DNA of 64,000 nt. Source: Alsobacter sp964544365. GTDB taxonomy: Bacteria > Pseudomonadota > Alphaproteobacteria > Rhizobiales > Beijerinckiaceae. The position numbers and the translations under genes are program-made. Below the pieces are notes generated by a model, which did not search any database, had not been told where the DNA came from, and worked only from the letters and a program-made list of their open reading frames with translations. Of the stretch, positions 33,175 through 42,848 are shown in pieces. Location: positions 1 through 64,000 of the forward strand of contig CAZJCW010000001.1 in the NCBI GenBank assembly GCA_964544365.1. The letters are read 5' to 3'. Position 1 is the stretch's first letter. Every line of letters begins with the position of its first letter.

Positions 33175-33933
33175 TCACCCGCGCTTGGGAGCGGGAGTAT
33201 CGTCGGGAGCGATCTGCTCGCGCATCTGCAGGCGGAAGCGGTAGCGTGCGCCGCCGAGATGCTTCTCCATGGCACGGCGCGCCGCCCTGGCGTCCCCCCG
33301 GACAATGGCCGCCTCGATGGCCCGGTGCTCGACCTGAACCCGCTCCAGGTACGTTCGGCGAAGCAGCGGTGTCTCGAACGCGATCCGACGGCGTGGAATG
33401 AGAACCGCGCCGAGCGACTGCAGCACCCGTCCGAAGTAGGGATTCTGGCTCGCGTCCGCCACCGCGAGATGAAAGCCGAAGTCCGCGTCGATCGAGTCGC
33501 CGCCTTCCTCGATCCGCGCCTCAAGGTCGGCGAGGGCCCCGGAAATCCTGTCGAGATCGCTGTCCAAGCGTCGGGTTGCGGCGATGGCGGCGGCATCCAC
33601 CTCCAGCGTGGCCCGAAGCTCGAGGATCAAGAGGATGTCCTCGAGCGACGACGCCTCTTCCGGGGTGACCTGAAACGGACGCCGATGCCCGGTCGCGGCG
33701 ACAAACGCACCACGGCCCTGCCGCGTCGTCACGAGACCTTCAGCCCTGAGAGCGGCAACAGCTTCACGAACGACCGTGCGGCTGACACCGAAGACTTTCA
33801 TCAGGCGGGCCTCGGTGGGCAATTGTGCTCCCACCGACAGATGACCGCGCAGGATCTCGTCGCGAATCTCTCCCACGAGTCGCGACGCGAGGCTGGGCGA
33901 GGGGGCCAGCGGACCTTTGTTCGTCGTCAGCAT
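33175..33933 (-). CDS. GntR-family (FCD) transcriptional regulator
   Basis: Regulator of 252 residues. The winged helix-turn-helix covers about residues 15-85 (LRGHLSVGAQLPTEARLMKVFGVSRTVVREAVAAL, then TTRQGRGAFVA). The FCD effector domain covers about 105-240, with the metal-ligand residues in DADFGFHLAVADASQNPY and a later His in VEHRAIEAAI. FCD regulators respond to hexuronates, sugar acids, lactate and other carboxylates. It lies 35 bases after the enolase-superfamily gene at the end of the minus-strand transporter operon, so it probably regulates that operon. The dyad at 40426-40440 before the binding-protein gene is a candidate target. Confidence 0.92.
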   Translation of the reverse strand: MLTTNKGPLAPSPSLASRLVGEIRDEILRGHLSVGAQLPTEARLMKVFGVSRTVVREAVAALRAEGLVTTRQGRGAFVAATGHRRPFQVTPEEASSLEDILLILELRATLEVDAAAIAATRRLDSDLDRISGALADLEARIEEGGDSIDADFGFHLAVADASQNPYFGRVLQSLGAVLIPRRRIAFETPLLRRTYLERVQVEHRAIEAAIVRGDARAARRAMEKHLGGARYRFRLQMREQIAPDDTPAPKRG

Positions 33934-33968
33934 GCGATCCTCCGCCTGCCGGAGCTATCGATCCTCCC

Positions 33969-35126
33969 TCAACCCTTCACCAGGTTGTTCTCGATGTAGG
34001 CAAAGTCGATGTCCTGTCCGAGACCGGGCTCGTTGCGAAGATGGACGTAGCCGTCGCGGTCCATCTCGTCGTCGATCCGCTTCAAGTAGGCCGGCGGGAC
34101 ATCGTAATCGATGAAGGGGTGCAGTAGGCCGCGCTCGTAGTAGGTCGTGTTCTGGATGGCCGCACAGACCGCCAGGTTTCCCGCACCGGTCCCATGGACC
34201 TCGCAACTCATTCCGAAGCTTTCGGCGAGGCGAGCGACCTTCATCGAAGGCCCGATGCCCCCGACGTCCCACACGCCTGTCCTCACCATGTCGCAGGCGT
34301 TCTTGGCGACCCATTCCGCGCGGATCCAGTGTTTTCCCAGCAAGGTCTCCGGCCCGAGAATGTTGAGCTTCTGCAGGTTGCCGGAGAGCCACTGGTAGGA
34401 GGAAATGGACGCCTCCTCCATGGGCTCCTCCATCCAGAGAAAGCCGAGTTCCTCCAGCTTCTGCCCGAGCCAGAGCGTGTCGGCCCGGCTGTACCAGTGG
34501 TTCGGGTCGAGCATGAGGGGAATATCCGGACCGACCGCCTCGCGGACGGCCGCGCAGGCGAGATAGTCGGCCTTGACGCTCGGTGCGCCGGGAATGGGCG
34601 GCATCCACGTGTGCAGCTTGACGGCCTTGTACCCACGCTCCCTGACCAGCCATTCCGCATATCGCCCGTAGTCCTCCGGCGTGGCCAGTCCATTCTCGAG
34701 GTCGTCGCCACACATGGTCGAGCCGTAGGCAAGGATCTTGTCGCGATACCCGCCGAGGATCTTCCACACCGGCTGGCCCGTGATCTTCCCCACCAGATCC
34801 CACAGGGCGAGATCGACCGACGTCAACGTCCGGTCGTCCAGGCGAAATCCGCTGCCTCTCTGCCACTTGTAGAGCGCGTACCAGATCTTCTCGGTGCGCA
34901 TCGGGTCTGCTCCGAGCAGGACAGGCCTGACGTAAGCGTCGAGCAGATCCTCTCGGGCATCGGAGGGGCTGACGATTGTATGGCCCTGTTGTCCCTCGTC
35001 GGTGGTGATGGTGAACAGGGACATCTTGGCCTGTCGCGGCGGACCCGGATGAGAGTGGCCGTCGGAGTCCTTCACCTGGTTGGTTTGGTAGGTGAAGGTC
35101 TTGGAACTCACGTCGATGATCTTCAC
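33969..35126 (-). CDS. enolase-superfamily (mandelate racemase-like) dehydratase A
   Basis: Acid-sugar dehydratase or racemase of 385 residues. The capping domain ends near GGYRDKILAYG; the barrel holds YKAVKLHTWMP (Lys-x-His acid/base), the metal ligands in LMLDPNHW and WMEEPMEE, and CEVHGTGAGN with the second catalytic His. These identify a mandelate-racemase-subgroup member. The start is GTG 35126, with GAGAAGG 8 bases upstream; a longer frame to 35171 has no ribosome site. It is in one operon with the Dpp-like transporter (33175-40390). The likely reaction is dehydration of an imported sugar acid to a 2-keto-3-deoxy product. The exact substrate is unknown. Confidence 0.9.
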   Translation of the reverse strand: MKIIDVSSKTFTYQTNQVKDSDGHSHPGPPRQAKMSLFTITTDEGQQGHTIVSPSDAREDLLDAYVRPVLLGADPMRTEKIWYALYKWQRGSGFRLDDRTLTSVDLALWDLVGKITGQPVWKILGGYRDKILAYGSTMCGDDLENGLATPEDYGRYAEWLVRERGYKAVKLHTWMPPIPGAPSVKADYLACAAVREAVGPDIPLMLDPNHWYSRADTLWLGQKLEELGFLWMEEPMEEASISSYQWLSGNLQKLNILGPETLLGKHWIRAEWVAKNACDMVRTGVWDVGGIGPSMKVARLAESFGMSCEVHGTGAGNLAVCAAIQNTTYYERGLLHPFIDYDVPPAYLKRIDDEMDRDGYVHLRNEPGLGQDIDFAYIENNLVKG

Positions 35127-35216
35127 GGAAGGAACCTTCTCAGGATGAGCGGGTGGTCGTGCCAACCGCAAAAGGATAGTTTGATCGCGACTGGCCGAGT
35201 ACGCAGAACGGCCTCG

Positions 35217-35963
<747 letters not shown>

Positions 35964-35976
35964 CGCCCGACCCCCG

Positions 35977-36813
35977 TCACCATTGGGGATCTCGCTGCAG
36001 GGTCGGCAGGCGCGAGCGCCTGGCGTGAATGCGCGGCAGGGCCTCCAGCAAGCCCCGCGTGTAGGGATGCGTGGCCTCGCCGAGTTTGCCGGCTGCCAGC
36101 GTCTCCACGATGCGACCGCGATACATGATCAGGACACGGTCGCAGAACCGGCGCACGAGGTTGAGATCGTGGCTGATGAAGATCAGCCCGAGTCCGCGGG
36201 AAGCCACGAGGTCGTCGAGCAATGCGAGGATTTCCATGCGGACGGTTACGTCCAGGGCTGAGGTCGGCTCGTCGGCGATCAGCGCCTTCGGCTCCGCGAC
36301 CAGCATCATGGCGATCATGATGCGCTGCCCCATTCCCCCGGACATTTCGTGCGGATACATCTTCGCGACGCGGTCCGGCTCCCTGATCCGCACCGTGTGA
36401 AGGATGTCGAGCGTTCGTTGGCGGGCATCTGCCGCGCTTCCCCTGACATGCAGCCGGTAGGCTTCGGCGATCTGCTCTCCCACGGTGATCACCGGGTTCA
36501 GCGAATACTTCGGATCCTGCATGATGAAGCCGACGCCGCGACCGCGCAGATCCCCCATCCGGCGTTCGCTTGCCGTCAGGAGATCCACATCCTGGAAGGC
36601 GAGCCGATCCGCGGAGACACGAGCACCGGGCGGTGTCAGACGCATGATGGCCCGTCCGGTCAGGCTCTTGCCGGATCCGGATTCTCCGACGATACCCAGC
36701 TTCTCGCGCCCGAGGTCGAAGGAAAGACCCCGGACAACCTCGATCGGGTTCGTCGATCCGCCGAAGGAGATCCGCAAGTTCCGCACGCTGATCAGAGGCT
36801 GGTCCATTCTCAT
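35977..36813 (-). CDS. ABC importer ATPase, DppD type (operon one)
   Basis: First ATPase of the importer, 278 residues. Walker A GESGSGKSL has Leu in place of the usual Thr at the last position, so the phosphate-binding Ser/Thr pair is altered. The Q-loop is FIMQDPKYSLNPVITV, the signature MSGGMGQRIMIAMML, Walker B ALIADEPTSALDVTV and FISHD. It shares ATGA with the permease stop (36810-36813). Like its partner it is at the short end of the family. The two ATPases form a heterodimer under the two permeases. Confidence 0.9.
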   Translation of the reverse strand: MRMDQPLISVRNLRISFGGSTNPIEVVRGLSFDLGREKLGIVGESGSGKSLTGRAIMRLTPPGARVSADRLAFQDVDLLTASERRMGDLRGRGVGFIMQDPKYSLNPVITVGEQIAEAYRLHVRGSAADARQRTLDILHTVRIREPDRVAKMYPHEMSGGMGQRIMIAMMLVAEPKALIADEPTSALDVTVRMEILALLDDLVASRGLGLIFISHDLNLVRRFCDRVLIMYRGRIVETLAAGKLGEATHPYTRGLLEALPRIHARRSRLPTLQRDPQW

Positions 36814-37715
36814 CCCTGCCGCGGATCGAGAACGTCGCGCAGCGCATCGCCCACGAGGTTGAAGGCAAGGCTGACGATCAGGATGGCGAGGCCGGGAAAC
36901 GTCACGACCCACCAGCTGTCCAGCATGAAGCGCCGCCCGGTCGAGACCATGGCGCCCCACTCGGGCGTCGGTGGCTGCGCGCCGAGTCCCAGAAAGCCCA
37001 GCCCGGCCGCTGTCAGGATGATGCTCGCCATGTTCAGGGTCACGCGGACGACGACCGATGGAAGGCACAGCGGCGCGATGTGGCGCAGCACGATCCGGCC
37101 GGGTGAGGCGCCGAGAAGCCGGACTGCGGAGATGTAGTCGCTGTTGCGGAGCGTCAGCGTCTCGGCTCGCGCGAGGCGGGCGATGGGAGGCCACGAGGTC
37201 AATGCGATGGCGAGGATCGCGTTTTCCAGGCTCGGGCCAAGGGCCGCCACGAATGCCAGGGCCAGGATGAGGCTCGGAAACGCGAGGAATAGATCGGTGA
37301 TCCGCATCAGGATGCTGTCGATCCAGCCGCCCGCATAGCCTGCGATGCAGCCGACCGCGAGGCCGATGGGTGCCACCACGATGCTGACGATGGTGATGAT
37401 CGCGAGCGTGATCCGGCTTCCCCAGACGATCCGGCTCCAGATGTCGCGGCCGAGTTCGTCGGTTCCGAACCAATGGGCGGCCGATGGGGTCATCAATCGC
37501 GAAGCGAGGTTCTGTTCGTTGGGCGACTGCGTCGCAAGCCACGGCGCGAAAGCTGCCACCATGAGGAGAAGCAGGACGACAGCCAGTCCAGCAAGGCCAA
37601 GCGGGTTCGCGGCGAAGCGCAGCCAGCCCCGCCAGAGCCCTTGCGCCACCGCCTGGGTGCGTGTCGAGGCGATCTCAGCACCGAGCCAGCCGGAGGTGCG
37701 CGTCGTCGGACTCAT
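36810..37715 (-). CDS. ABC importer permease, DppC type (operon one)
   Basis: Inner-membrane permease, 301 residues. The first segment is near residues 40-62 (PLGLAGLAVVLLLLMVAAFAPWL), then the DppC-typical HWFGTDELGRDIWSRIVWGSRITL and the coupling loop YISAVRLLGASPGRIVLRHIAPLCLPSVVV. ATG 37715 shares 4 bases with the stop of the DppB-type gene. Confidence 0.93.
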   Translation of the reverse strand: MSPTTRTSGWLGAEIASTRTQAVAQGLWRGWLRFAANPLGLAGLAVVLLLLMVAAFAPWLATQSPNEQNLASRLMTPSAAHWFGTDELGRDIWSRIVWGSRITLAIITIVSIVVAPIGLAVGCIAGYAGGWIDSILMRITDLFLAFPSLILALAFVAALGPSLENAILAIALTSWPPIARLARAETLTLRNSDYISAVRLLGASPGRIVLRHIAPLCLPSVVVRVTLNMASIILTAAGLGFLGLGAQPPTPEWGAMVSTGRRFMLDSWWVVTFPGLAILIVSLAFNLVGDALRDVLDPRQG

Positions 37716-38758
37716 CGCGTCCTCGGGTCGAGCAGGCGGTAAAGCATGTCGGAGACGACATTGATGCCGATGAACAGCACCCCCACGATCAGCGTGCACG
37801 CGACGACAACGTTCATGTCGCCGATGATCAGCGCACTTGTGAGGTACTGTCCGAAACCCGGCCAGCCGAAAACCGTCTCGGTGAGGACTGCACCTTCCAG
37901 CAGCCCACCATACGACAGTGCCACGATGGTGAGCACCTGGACGCGGATGTTGGCGAAGGCATGCTTCCAGACGACACGGCGTTGCGGCGCCCCTTTCGCA
38001 CGCGCCGCGATCACATATTCCTGGCCGAGCTGTTCCAGCATGAAGCTGCGGGTCATCCGGCTGATATAGGCGACGGACGAATAGGCCAGCACCGACGCCG
38101 GCAGGATGATGTGGCGGAAGGCGCTCCAGAACACGTCCATGTCGCCGGCCAGCAGGGCATCGACCAGAAGCAGCCCGGTCACGTTCGGCACCATGTCGAC
38201 GTAGAAGAGCTCGACTCGACCGGACCCGCCGACCCAGTCGAGCTTGGCGTAGAAGATGATGAGGCCGACCATGCCGAGCCAGAAGATCGGCGTTGAGTGC
38301 CCCATCAGTGACAGGATCCGGACGATGTGGTCTGCCGGCCTTCCGCGGTAGACGGCCGCATAGACGCCGAGCGGTATTCCCAGCCCCGCTCCGAGGACGA
38401 TCGTCACGGTGGCCAACTCGACCGTTGCGGGTAGTACGCGTGCGATGTCCTCGCTGACCGGCCGGCCCGTCAGGAGGGTCTTCCCGAAATTTCCCGACGC
38501 GAGCTGCTTCAGGAAGATCCAGAACTGCTCCAGGATCGGCCGGTCGAGGCCGAGCTCGGTCTTGACCTTCATGTAGGTCGCGTTGTCGGCGTCCGCGCCG
38601 ACGACGGCGAGAACCGGATCGATCGGCAGCAGCCGGCCGATCACGAATGTCAGCAGCACCAGCATGAACAACGTCACGACGGCGCTGCCGACGGTGATCG
38701 ACGCGCTGCGCAAGCGGCGATAGCTTGCCGTGCTACGCCTGTCGTCGATCATCGTCAT
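37712..38758 (-). CDS. ABC importer permease, DppB type (operon one)
   Basis: Inner-membrane permease, 348 residues, with the DppB opening (VTLFMLVLLTFVIGRLLPIDPVLAVVG), DRPILEQFWIFLKQLASGNFG and coupling loop YVIAARAKGAPQRRVVWKHAF. It is 27 bases downstream of the binding-protein gene. Together with DppC it defines a two-permease, two-ATPase importer for peptides, opines, or glycosides. Confidence 0.93.
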   Translation of the reverse strand: MTMIDDRRSTASYRRLRSASITVGSAVVTLFMLVLLTFVIGRLLPIDPVLAVVGADADNATYMKVKTELGLDRPILEQFWIFLKQLASGNFGKTLLTGRPVSEDIARVLPATVELATVTIVLGAGLGIPLGVYAAVYRGRPADHIVRILSLMGHSTPIFWLGMVGLIIFYAKLDWVGGSGRVELFYVDMVPNVTGLLLVDALLAGDMDVFWSAFRHIILPASVLAYSSVAYISRMTRSFMLEQLGQEYVIAARAKGAPQRRVVWKHAFANIRVQVLTIVALSYGGLLEGAVLTETVFGWPGFGQYLTSALIIGDMNVVVACTLIVGVLFIGINVVSDMLYRLLDPRTR

Positions 38759-38785
38759 CGCGCCGTCCGCGATGCTGACGTTCGC

Positions 38786-40390
38786 TCAGTCCGTCTTTTC
38801 GACGATGTCCCAGCGCACCATCCATGTCGCGTCGCCGACATAATTCTGCACCCGCTTCAGCTTGGCGAACGGGTCCACACGCTGCGACACGGGGATGACC
38901 GAAGGCACCGCCGCCTCGCTCAGCTTCACGACTTCGGCGTAGAGCTGCGCACGACGGCCCTCGTCGGAAATCGATGCCGCCTCGTCCATCAGGCGGTTGA
39001 CCTCGGGCACATACCAGGAACTGCGCCAACCGAGCAGGTTCGAAAGCTTGGCCGCATCCGTGTTGTCGGGATTGTACACGTGCGTCCGGAGCCACCCGTC
39101 CGGATCCGCCTGGACGGCGGAAGACGAGCGGCCGAGCCCCGACTCGAACTGACGGTTGCGCATGGGACCGTATGTCTGATCGCCATTCCCCGCGCGGATG
39201 TCCAGAGTGATGCCGGCCTTGGCCAGGTTCGCCTGGATAGCCGTCGAAATCTCGGCGTAGGGCGGCGAGGACAGGGTCAGGAAGGTCTTCTTGAAGCCGT
39301 TCGGATAGCCCGCGGCGGCAAGTCCAGCCTTGCACTTCTCGAGGTCATACTCGTTCCCGATGCCCTCGACGTAACCCGGAATACCCTTCGCAATATAGCT
39401 CTTGGCGGGCAGGCCGTAGTTTTGCATCAGGTTCTTGTTGATGCCGTCATAGTCGATGCAATAGCGAATGGCCTTTCTCACCTCCGGCTTTGCGAAGTCG
39501 GGGTCCTTCAGGCTCATGATCATGAAGTAATAGCCGGCGCCCGGGACGCGATCGATCGCGATGGCCGGATTGGCCGCCAGACCGTCGATGTCCGCCGATG
39601 ACAACTGGATGCCGACGTCGAGATCCCCCTTCTCCAGCTGCAACCGCTGTGTCTGGGACTCAGGCAGATGGCGGACGACGACACGCCGGGTCTTTGCCGC
39701 TCCTGCGTAGTATCCGTCGAACCGGTCGAGCAGAACGATGTCGTTGGGGTTCCAACGCACCAGAGAGTAGGGTCCCGAACCGGCCGAGTTCGAGGCCAGC
39801 CAGCCTCGCCCCATGTCGCCGTCCTTCTCGTTCTTGAGAACGGCCTCGCGGTCGAGCACCGCGCCCACGGCCCGCGCGATCGTGTAGAGCTTCAGCTTCG
39901 GCGCAATGGCCATCACCGGTTCCATCACGAAGACGTCGGAACCCTCGGCCCGGAACTTCTCGTCGATGTTCTTGGCGGTGTAGCCCCACTCGGTGAAATA
40001 AGCGGAGCCCAGCAGGCCGAGCTTGACGGCACGGCGCATCGACCAGACGACATCGTCGATCGTCACGGTGCGGCCGGAGTGGAACTTCACGTCCTTGCGG
40101 AGCTTGAACTTGATCGTGCCGTCAGGAAGCTCCTGCCATGACTCGGCAAGCCGCGGCATCAGCTTCCCGGGGTCCTTCGGGTCGGTCCGGACGAGGGTGT
40201 CGTAAACGTTCGCCAGGATGTGATGGGATTCGTACGAGTTCATGTTGTGAGGGTCGAGGCTCGTCAGGTTGGCCATGTTCATGCCAACGATGAGCTGATC
40301 CTTCGGTGTCTTCGCGGCCGCTGGCAGCGCCCAGGCCAGGGTCGCGGCAGCTGCCGAGATGACAATCAATCTTCCAGCGCGAGTGCTCAT
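38786..40390 (-). CDS. ABC importer substrate-binding protein, DppA/OppA type (operon one)
   Basis: Periplasmic binding protein of family SBP_bac_5, 534 residues, first gene of the minus-strand operon 33175-40390. Sec signal MSTRAGRLIVISAAAATLAWALPAAAK. Landmarks: NMANLTSLDPHNMNSYESHHILANVYDTL, FKLRKDVKFHSGRTVTIDDVVWSMRR, GSGPYSLVRWNPNDIVLLDRFDGYY and VRKAIRYCIDYDGI. ATG 40390 follows GGAGGAGAG. The family is broad, taking peptides, nickel-chelates, opines and plant glycosides; linkage to an acid-sugar dehydratase points to an acidic sugar derivative. Confidence 0.92.
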   Translation of the reverse strand: MSTRAGRLIVISAAAATLAWALPAAAKTPKDQLIVGMNMANLTSLDPHNMNSYESHHILANVYDTLVRTDPKDPGKLMPRLAESWQELPDGTIKFKLRKDVKFHSGRTVTIDDVVWSMRRAVKLGLLGSAYFTEWGYTAKNIDEKFRAEGSDVFVMEPVMAIAPKLKLYTIARAVGAVLDREAVLKNEKDGDMGRGWLASNSAGSGPYSLVRWNPNDIVLLDRFDGYYAGAAKTRRVVVRHLPESQTQRLQLEKGDLDVGIQLSSADIDGLAANPAIAIDRVPGAGYYFMIMSLKDPDFAKPEVRKAIRYCIDYDGINKNLMQNYGLPAKSYIAKGIPGYVEGIGNEYDLEKCKAGLAAAGYPNGFKKTFLTLSSPPYAEISTAIQANLAKAGITLDIRAGNGDQTYGPMRNRQFESGLGRSSSAVQADPDGWLRTHVYNPDNTDAAKLSNLLGWRSSWYVPEVNRLMDEAASISDEGRRAQLYAEVVKLSEAAVPSVIPVSQRVDPFAKLKRVQNYVGDATWMVRWDIVEKTD

Positions 40391-40425
40391 CCCAGGCTCT
40401 CCTCCAGCAGGTGTTCTTGTCGGTT

Positions 40426-40440
40426 GGTTGTACGATAACC
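40426..40440. promoter_or_regulatory. 15-bp dyad upstream of the binding-protein gene (candidate GntR operator)
   Basis: GGTTGTACGATAACC has outer GGTT/AACC arms and the T...A centre typical of FCD-GntR targets. It is 36-50 bases before the start of the transporter operon that ends with the GntR gene. The site lies in the 295-base divergent region 40391-40685, which otherwise holds no gene. Confidence 0.5.
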
Positions 40441-40685
40441 GGACGATATGGAGGCGGCAACAGGTCGACCGGGGCGGGGAGCGAGCCCGGCCACGACAGT
40501 GGCGCACTTGCCGGAAGGGCCATCTCTGCTCTCGGGGGCCCCAGCCGAAACCGCCCGGCTCTTCACATGAGCGTGTTGGAAGGTCTACTGCGCCTTGTTC
40601 GCGTGGCCAGCGCCCGGGCCCTCGTCTACCCTTCGGGAAAGGGCCTCCCCGCCGAGGGGCTTGATGGCCCGGCAGGGGGAACGCC

Positions 40686-41279
40686 ATGACACGACACCTA
40701 ATCCTGGCTGCGGCTCTGCTGCTGGTCGTCCCGGCCAGCGGAGCCCTGGCGCAGCAGAACACCAACATCCGCGGCACGATCACGGCCTTCGACGGCAAGA
40801 TGCTGTCGGTCGATGGACGAGGCGTGGGTCCCGTGACGGTGGAGGTACCCGAGGCTGTCAACGTGGCGATCACCAAGCCCTTCACGCTGGCTGACGTGAA
40901 GCCCGGCATGGTGCTGGGCGTGACCACGATCAACCGCGCGGACGGGAAGGTCGTCGCCATCGACGTCCGCCCGATACCGGCGACGGCGAACCAGGGCCTC
41001 TCGCCTCACGATCTTGCCCCCCAGTCGACGATGACCAACGCCGCCGTGGAAGCGACCGCCGCGAGTACGGAAGGCAATGAGCTGACGCTGAATTACAAGA
41101 GCGGCACGGTCACGGTGCTCGTTCTTCCCGGAACGGCGATGTCGCAGGCGGCGCCCGGGAGCCGGGCCGACCTCAAGGTCGGCGAAACGGTGTTCGTGGC
41201 GGCCCGCAAGGCCGAGGGCGGCGGGCTGACGGCGGCACGGGTTCAGGTCAGCAAGGACGGGGTGAAGCCGACGCAGTGA
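40686..41279 (+). CDS. exported protein of unknown function (DUF5666-like pattern)
   Basis: Exported protein of 197 residues: Sec signal MTRHLILAAALLLVVPASGALAQ. The mature part has two similar beta segments, IRGTITAFDGKMLSVDG with VTVEVPEAV, and GNELTLNYKSGTVTVLV with GTAMSQ, each followed by a VGETVFV/VKPGMVLGV turn. This resembles DUF5666-type periplasmic repeats, OB-like folds suspected in metal or ligand binding. ATG 40686 follows GGGGGA at good distance. It is divergent from the transporter operon and stands alone. No reaction is suggested. Confidence 0.75.
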   Translation: MTRHLILAAALLLVVPASGALAQQNTNIRGTITAFDGKMLSVDGRGVGPVTVEVPEAVNVAITKPFTLADVKPGMVLGVTTINRADGKVVAIDVRPIPATANQGLSPHDLAPQSTMTNAAVEATAASTEGNELTLNYKSGTVTVLVLPGTAMSQAAPGSRADLKVGETVFVAARKAEGGGLTAARVQVSKDGVKPTQ

Positions 41280-41629
41280 CGGCGTCGAAACGCGCTGCCC
41301 GTCGCGGCGCGGTCACCTTGACGCATCTTGGACGCTGCTCGCGTGGGCGGCTAAGTCGTCGATTACTGACACGCAACATGGAAGGACCTCTCCCGGGCAG
41401 CGGTTGAAAAGCCCCGCACGGACGTCGATCGCCAATTGACGCTATAACGTTAAAGTGCAGTGATTGACGCCTGATCTGGGGATGACGTCGTGACGGTAGG
41501 GTCGCAGACAGTCCGCGAGGCCGATGACGCCGGAGAACGGTCAGCCCGGTTGTGCGGCCTCGGCACCGGCATCGTCACTCTTCCACTTCGGCCTGCGGGG
41601 GCCCCAGGGTTCGATTTGCGGGTCCTGCC
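41280..41629. promoter_or_regulatory. 350-base spacer with candidate LacI operator
   Basis: No gene seen. TATAACGTTAAA at 41443-41454 is a near-palindrome with the central CG of LacI-family operators. TTGACG (41436-41441) just before it could be a -35 box, which would place the dyad between -35 and -10. The operon that starts at 41630 carries its own LacI regulator (46178), the natural ligand of such a site. The -10 is not convincing, so promoter details are tentative. Confidence 0.4.
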
Positions 41630-42835
41630 ATGCGGGTGACAGCGATCGAGACCATCCGCACGGACGCGCACGACAATCTGATCTGGGTCCGGATCGAGAC
41701 GGACGAAGGTCACGTGGGCCTCGGCGAGACGTTCTTCGCTCCAGGCACCGTGGAGGCCCATATCCATGAGACCGTGGCGCCCCGTCTCCTCGGCGGCGAC
41801 GCCACGCGCATCGAGCATTGGCATCGCCTCCTGATGCGCCATCCGGTCGGCTACGGATCGTCCGGTGCAGAAGTCCGTGCCGCTTCGGCCATCGACATCG
41901 CGCTGTGGGACCTGATGGGCCGCGCCACGGGCCTTCCTCTGTGGCGGCTGCTTGGCGGCCTCGTTCGCGACGATGTCCGCGTCTACAACACGTGCGGCGG
42001 CCCGCTCTACGCGACAAGGTCCTCGGGCGAGGTCGAGCGCCGCTTCGGCATCGACCACGAAGCCGTCGAGCAACTCGACGATCTCAAGGCCTTCATGACC
42101 GCCCCCGTCCGGTTGGCCCGCGAACTGCTCGACGAGGGCATCACCGGCATGAAGATCTGGCCGTTCGATTTCGCCGCGTTCGCGAATGGCGGTACTGGCA
42201 TTACGGCTGCACAGGTGGAGGAGGGGGTACGCCCGTTCCGCCTGATCCGCGAGGCATGTGGCGACGCCATGGATCTCATGGTCGAGTTGCACGGCTTGTG
42301 GGATATCGAGAGCGCGAAGCGGATCATCGCCGCCGTCGAGCCATACCGTCCCATGTGGATCGAGGATCCGATCCACATGCACGACGCGGAAGGACTCGCG
42401 GAGTTGTCGCGCTTCACCCGGATCCCGATCTACGGCTCCGAAACCACCGCGACAAAGGAATCCTTCCGACGCCTTCTCGAGCAGCGGGCGATCTCGATCG
42501 TCTCCTTCGATGTGGGCTGGTCGGGCGGCATCACCGAGGCACGCAAGATCGCCGCGCTGGCCGACGCGTGGCAGGTACCGGTCGCGCCGCACGACTGCAC
42601 GGGTCCTGTCGGCTACGTGGCTGGGGCTTGCATCGCGTTGACGAGCCCAAACACGCTCATTCAGGAGACCGTCCGCGCCTACACCCGCGGTTGGTATGCC
42701 GCGATCGCGACGTCTCTTCCGACCATCGAGAAGGGAAGGCTCAAGCCGCTGCCGGGGCCTGGCCTCGGCTTCGAGCTTTCACCACATTTCCTGGCCGACG
42801 CCGGCACGCGTCGCCGCCGCTCAACCCTCGCCTGA
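41630..42835 (+). CDS. enolase-superfamily (mandelate racemase-like) dehydratase B
   Basis: Acid-sugar dehydratase-type enzyme, 401 residues, first gene of the plus-strand operon to 55019. Capping domain about residues 1-125; barrel motifs MKIWPFDFAAF (catalytic Lys), VELHGLWD, WIEDPIHM with metal ligands, the glutamate segment YGSETTATKE, and APHDCTGPVG (acid/base His). The Lys-x-Trp-Pro-Phe pattern also occurs in galactonate/rhamnonate-dehydratase-like subgroups. It differs clearly from dehydratases A and C in this window. Substrate unknown; products would feed the RraA-like aldolase and amidohydrolase that follow within 20 bases each. Confidence 0.9.
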   Translation: MRVTAIETIRTDAHDNLIWVRIETDEGHVGLGETFFAPGTVEAHIHETVAPRLLGGDATRIEHWHRLLMRHPVGYGSSGAEVRAASAIDIALWDLMGRATGLPLWRLLGGLVRDDVRVYNTCGGPLYATRSSGEVERRFGIDHEAVEQLDDLKAFMTAPVRLARELLDEGITGMKIWPFDFAAFANGGTGITAAQVEEGVRPFRLIREACGDAMDLMVELHGLWDIESAKRIIAAVEPYRPMWIEDPIHMHDAEGLAELSRFTRIPIYGSETTATKESFRRLLEQRAISIVSFDVGWSGGITEARKIAALADAWQVPVAPHDCTGPVGYVAGACIALTSPNTLIQETVRAYTRGWYAAIATSLPTIEKGRLKPLPGPGLGFELSPHFLADAGTRRRRSTLA

Positions 42836-42848
42836 CCTGGAGATCGAC

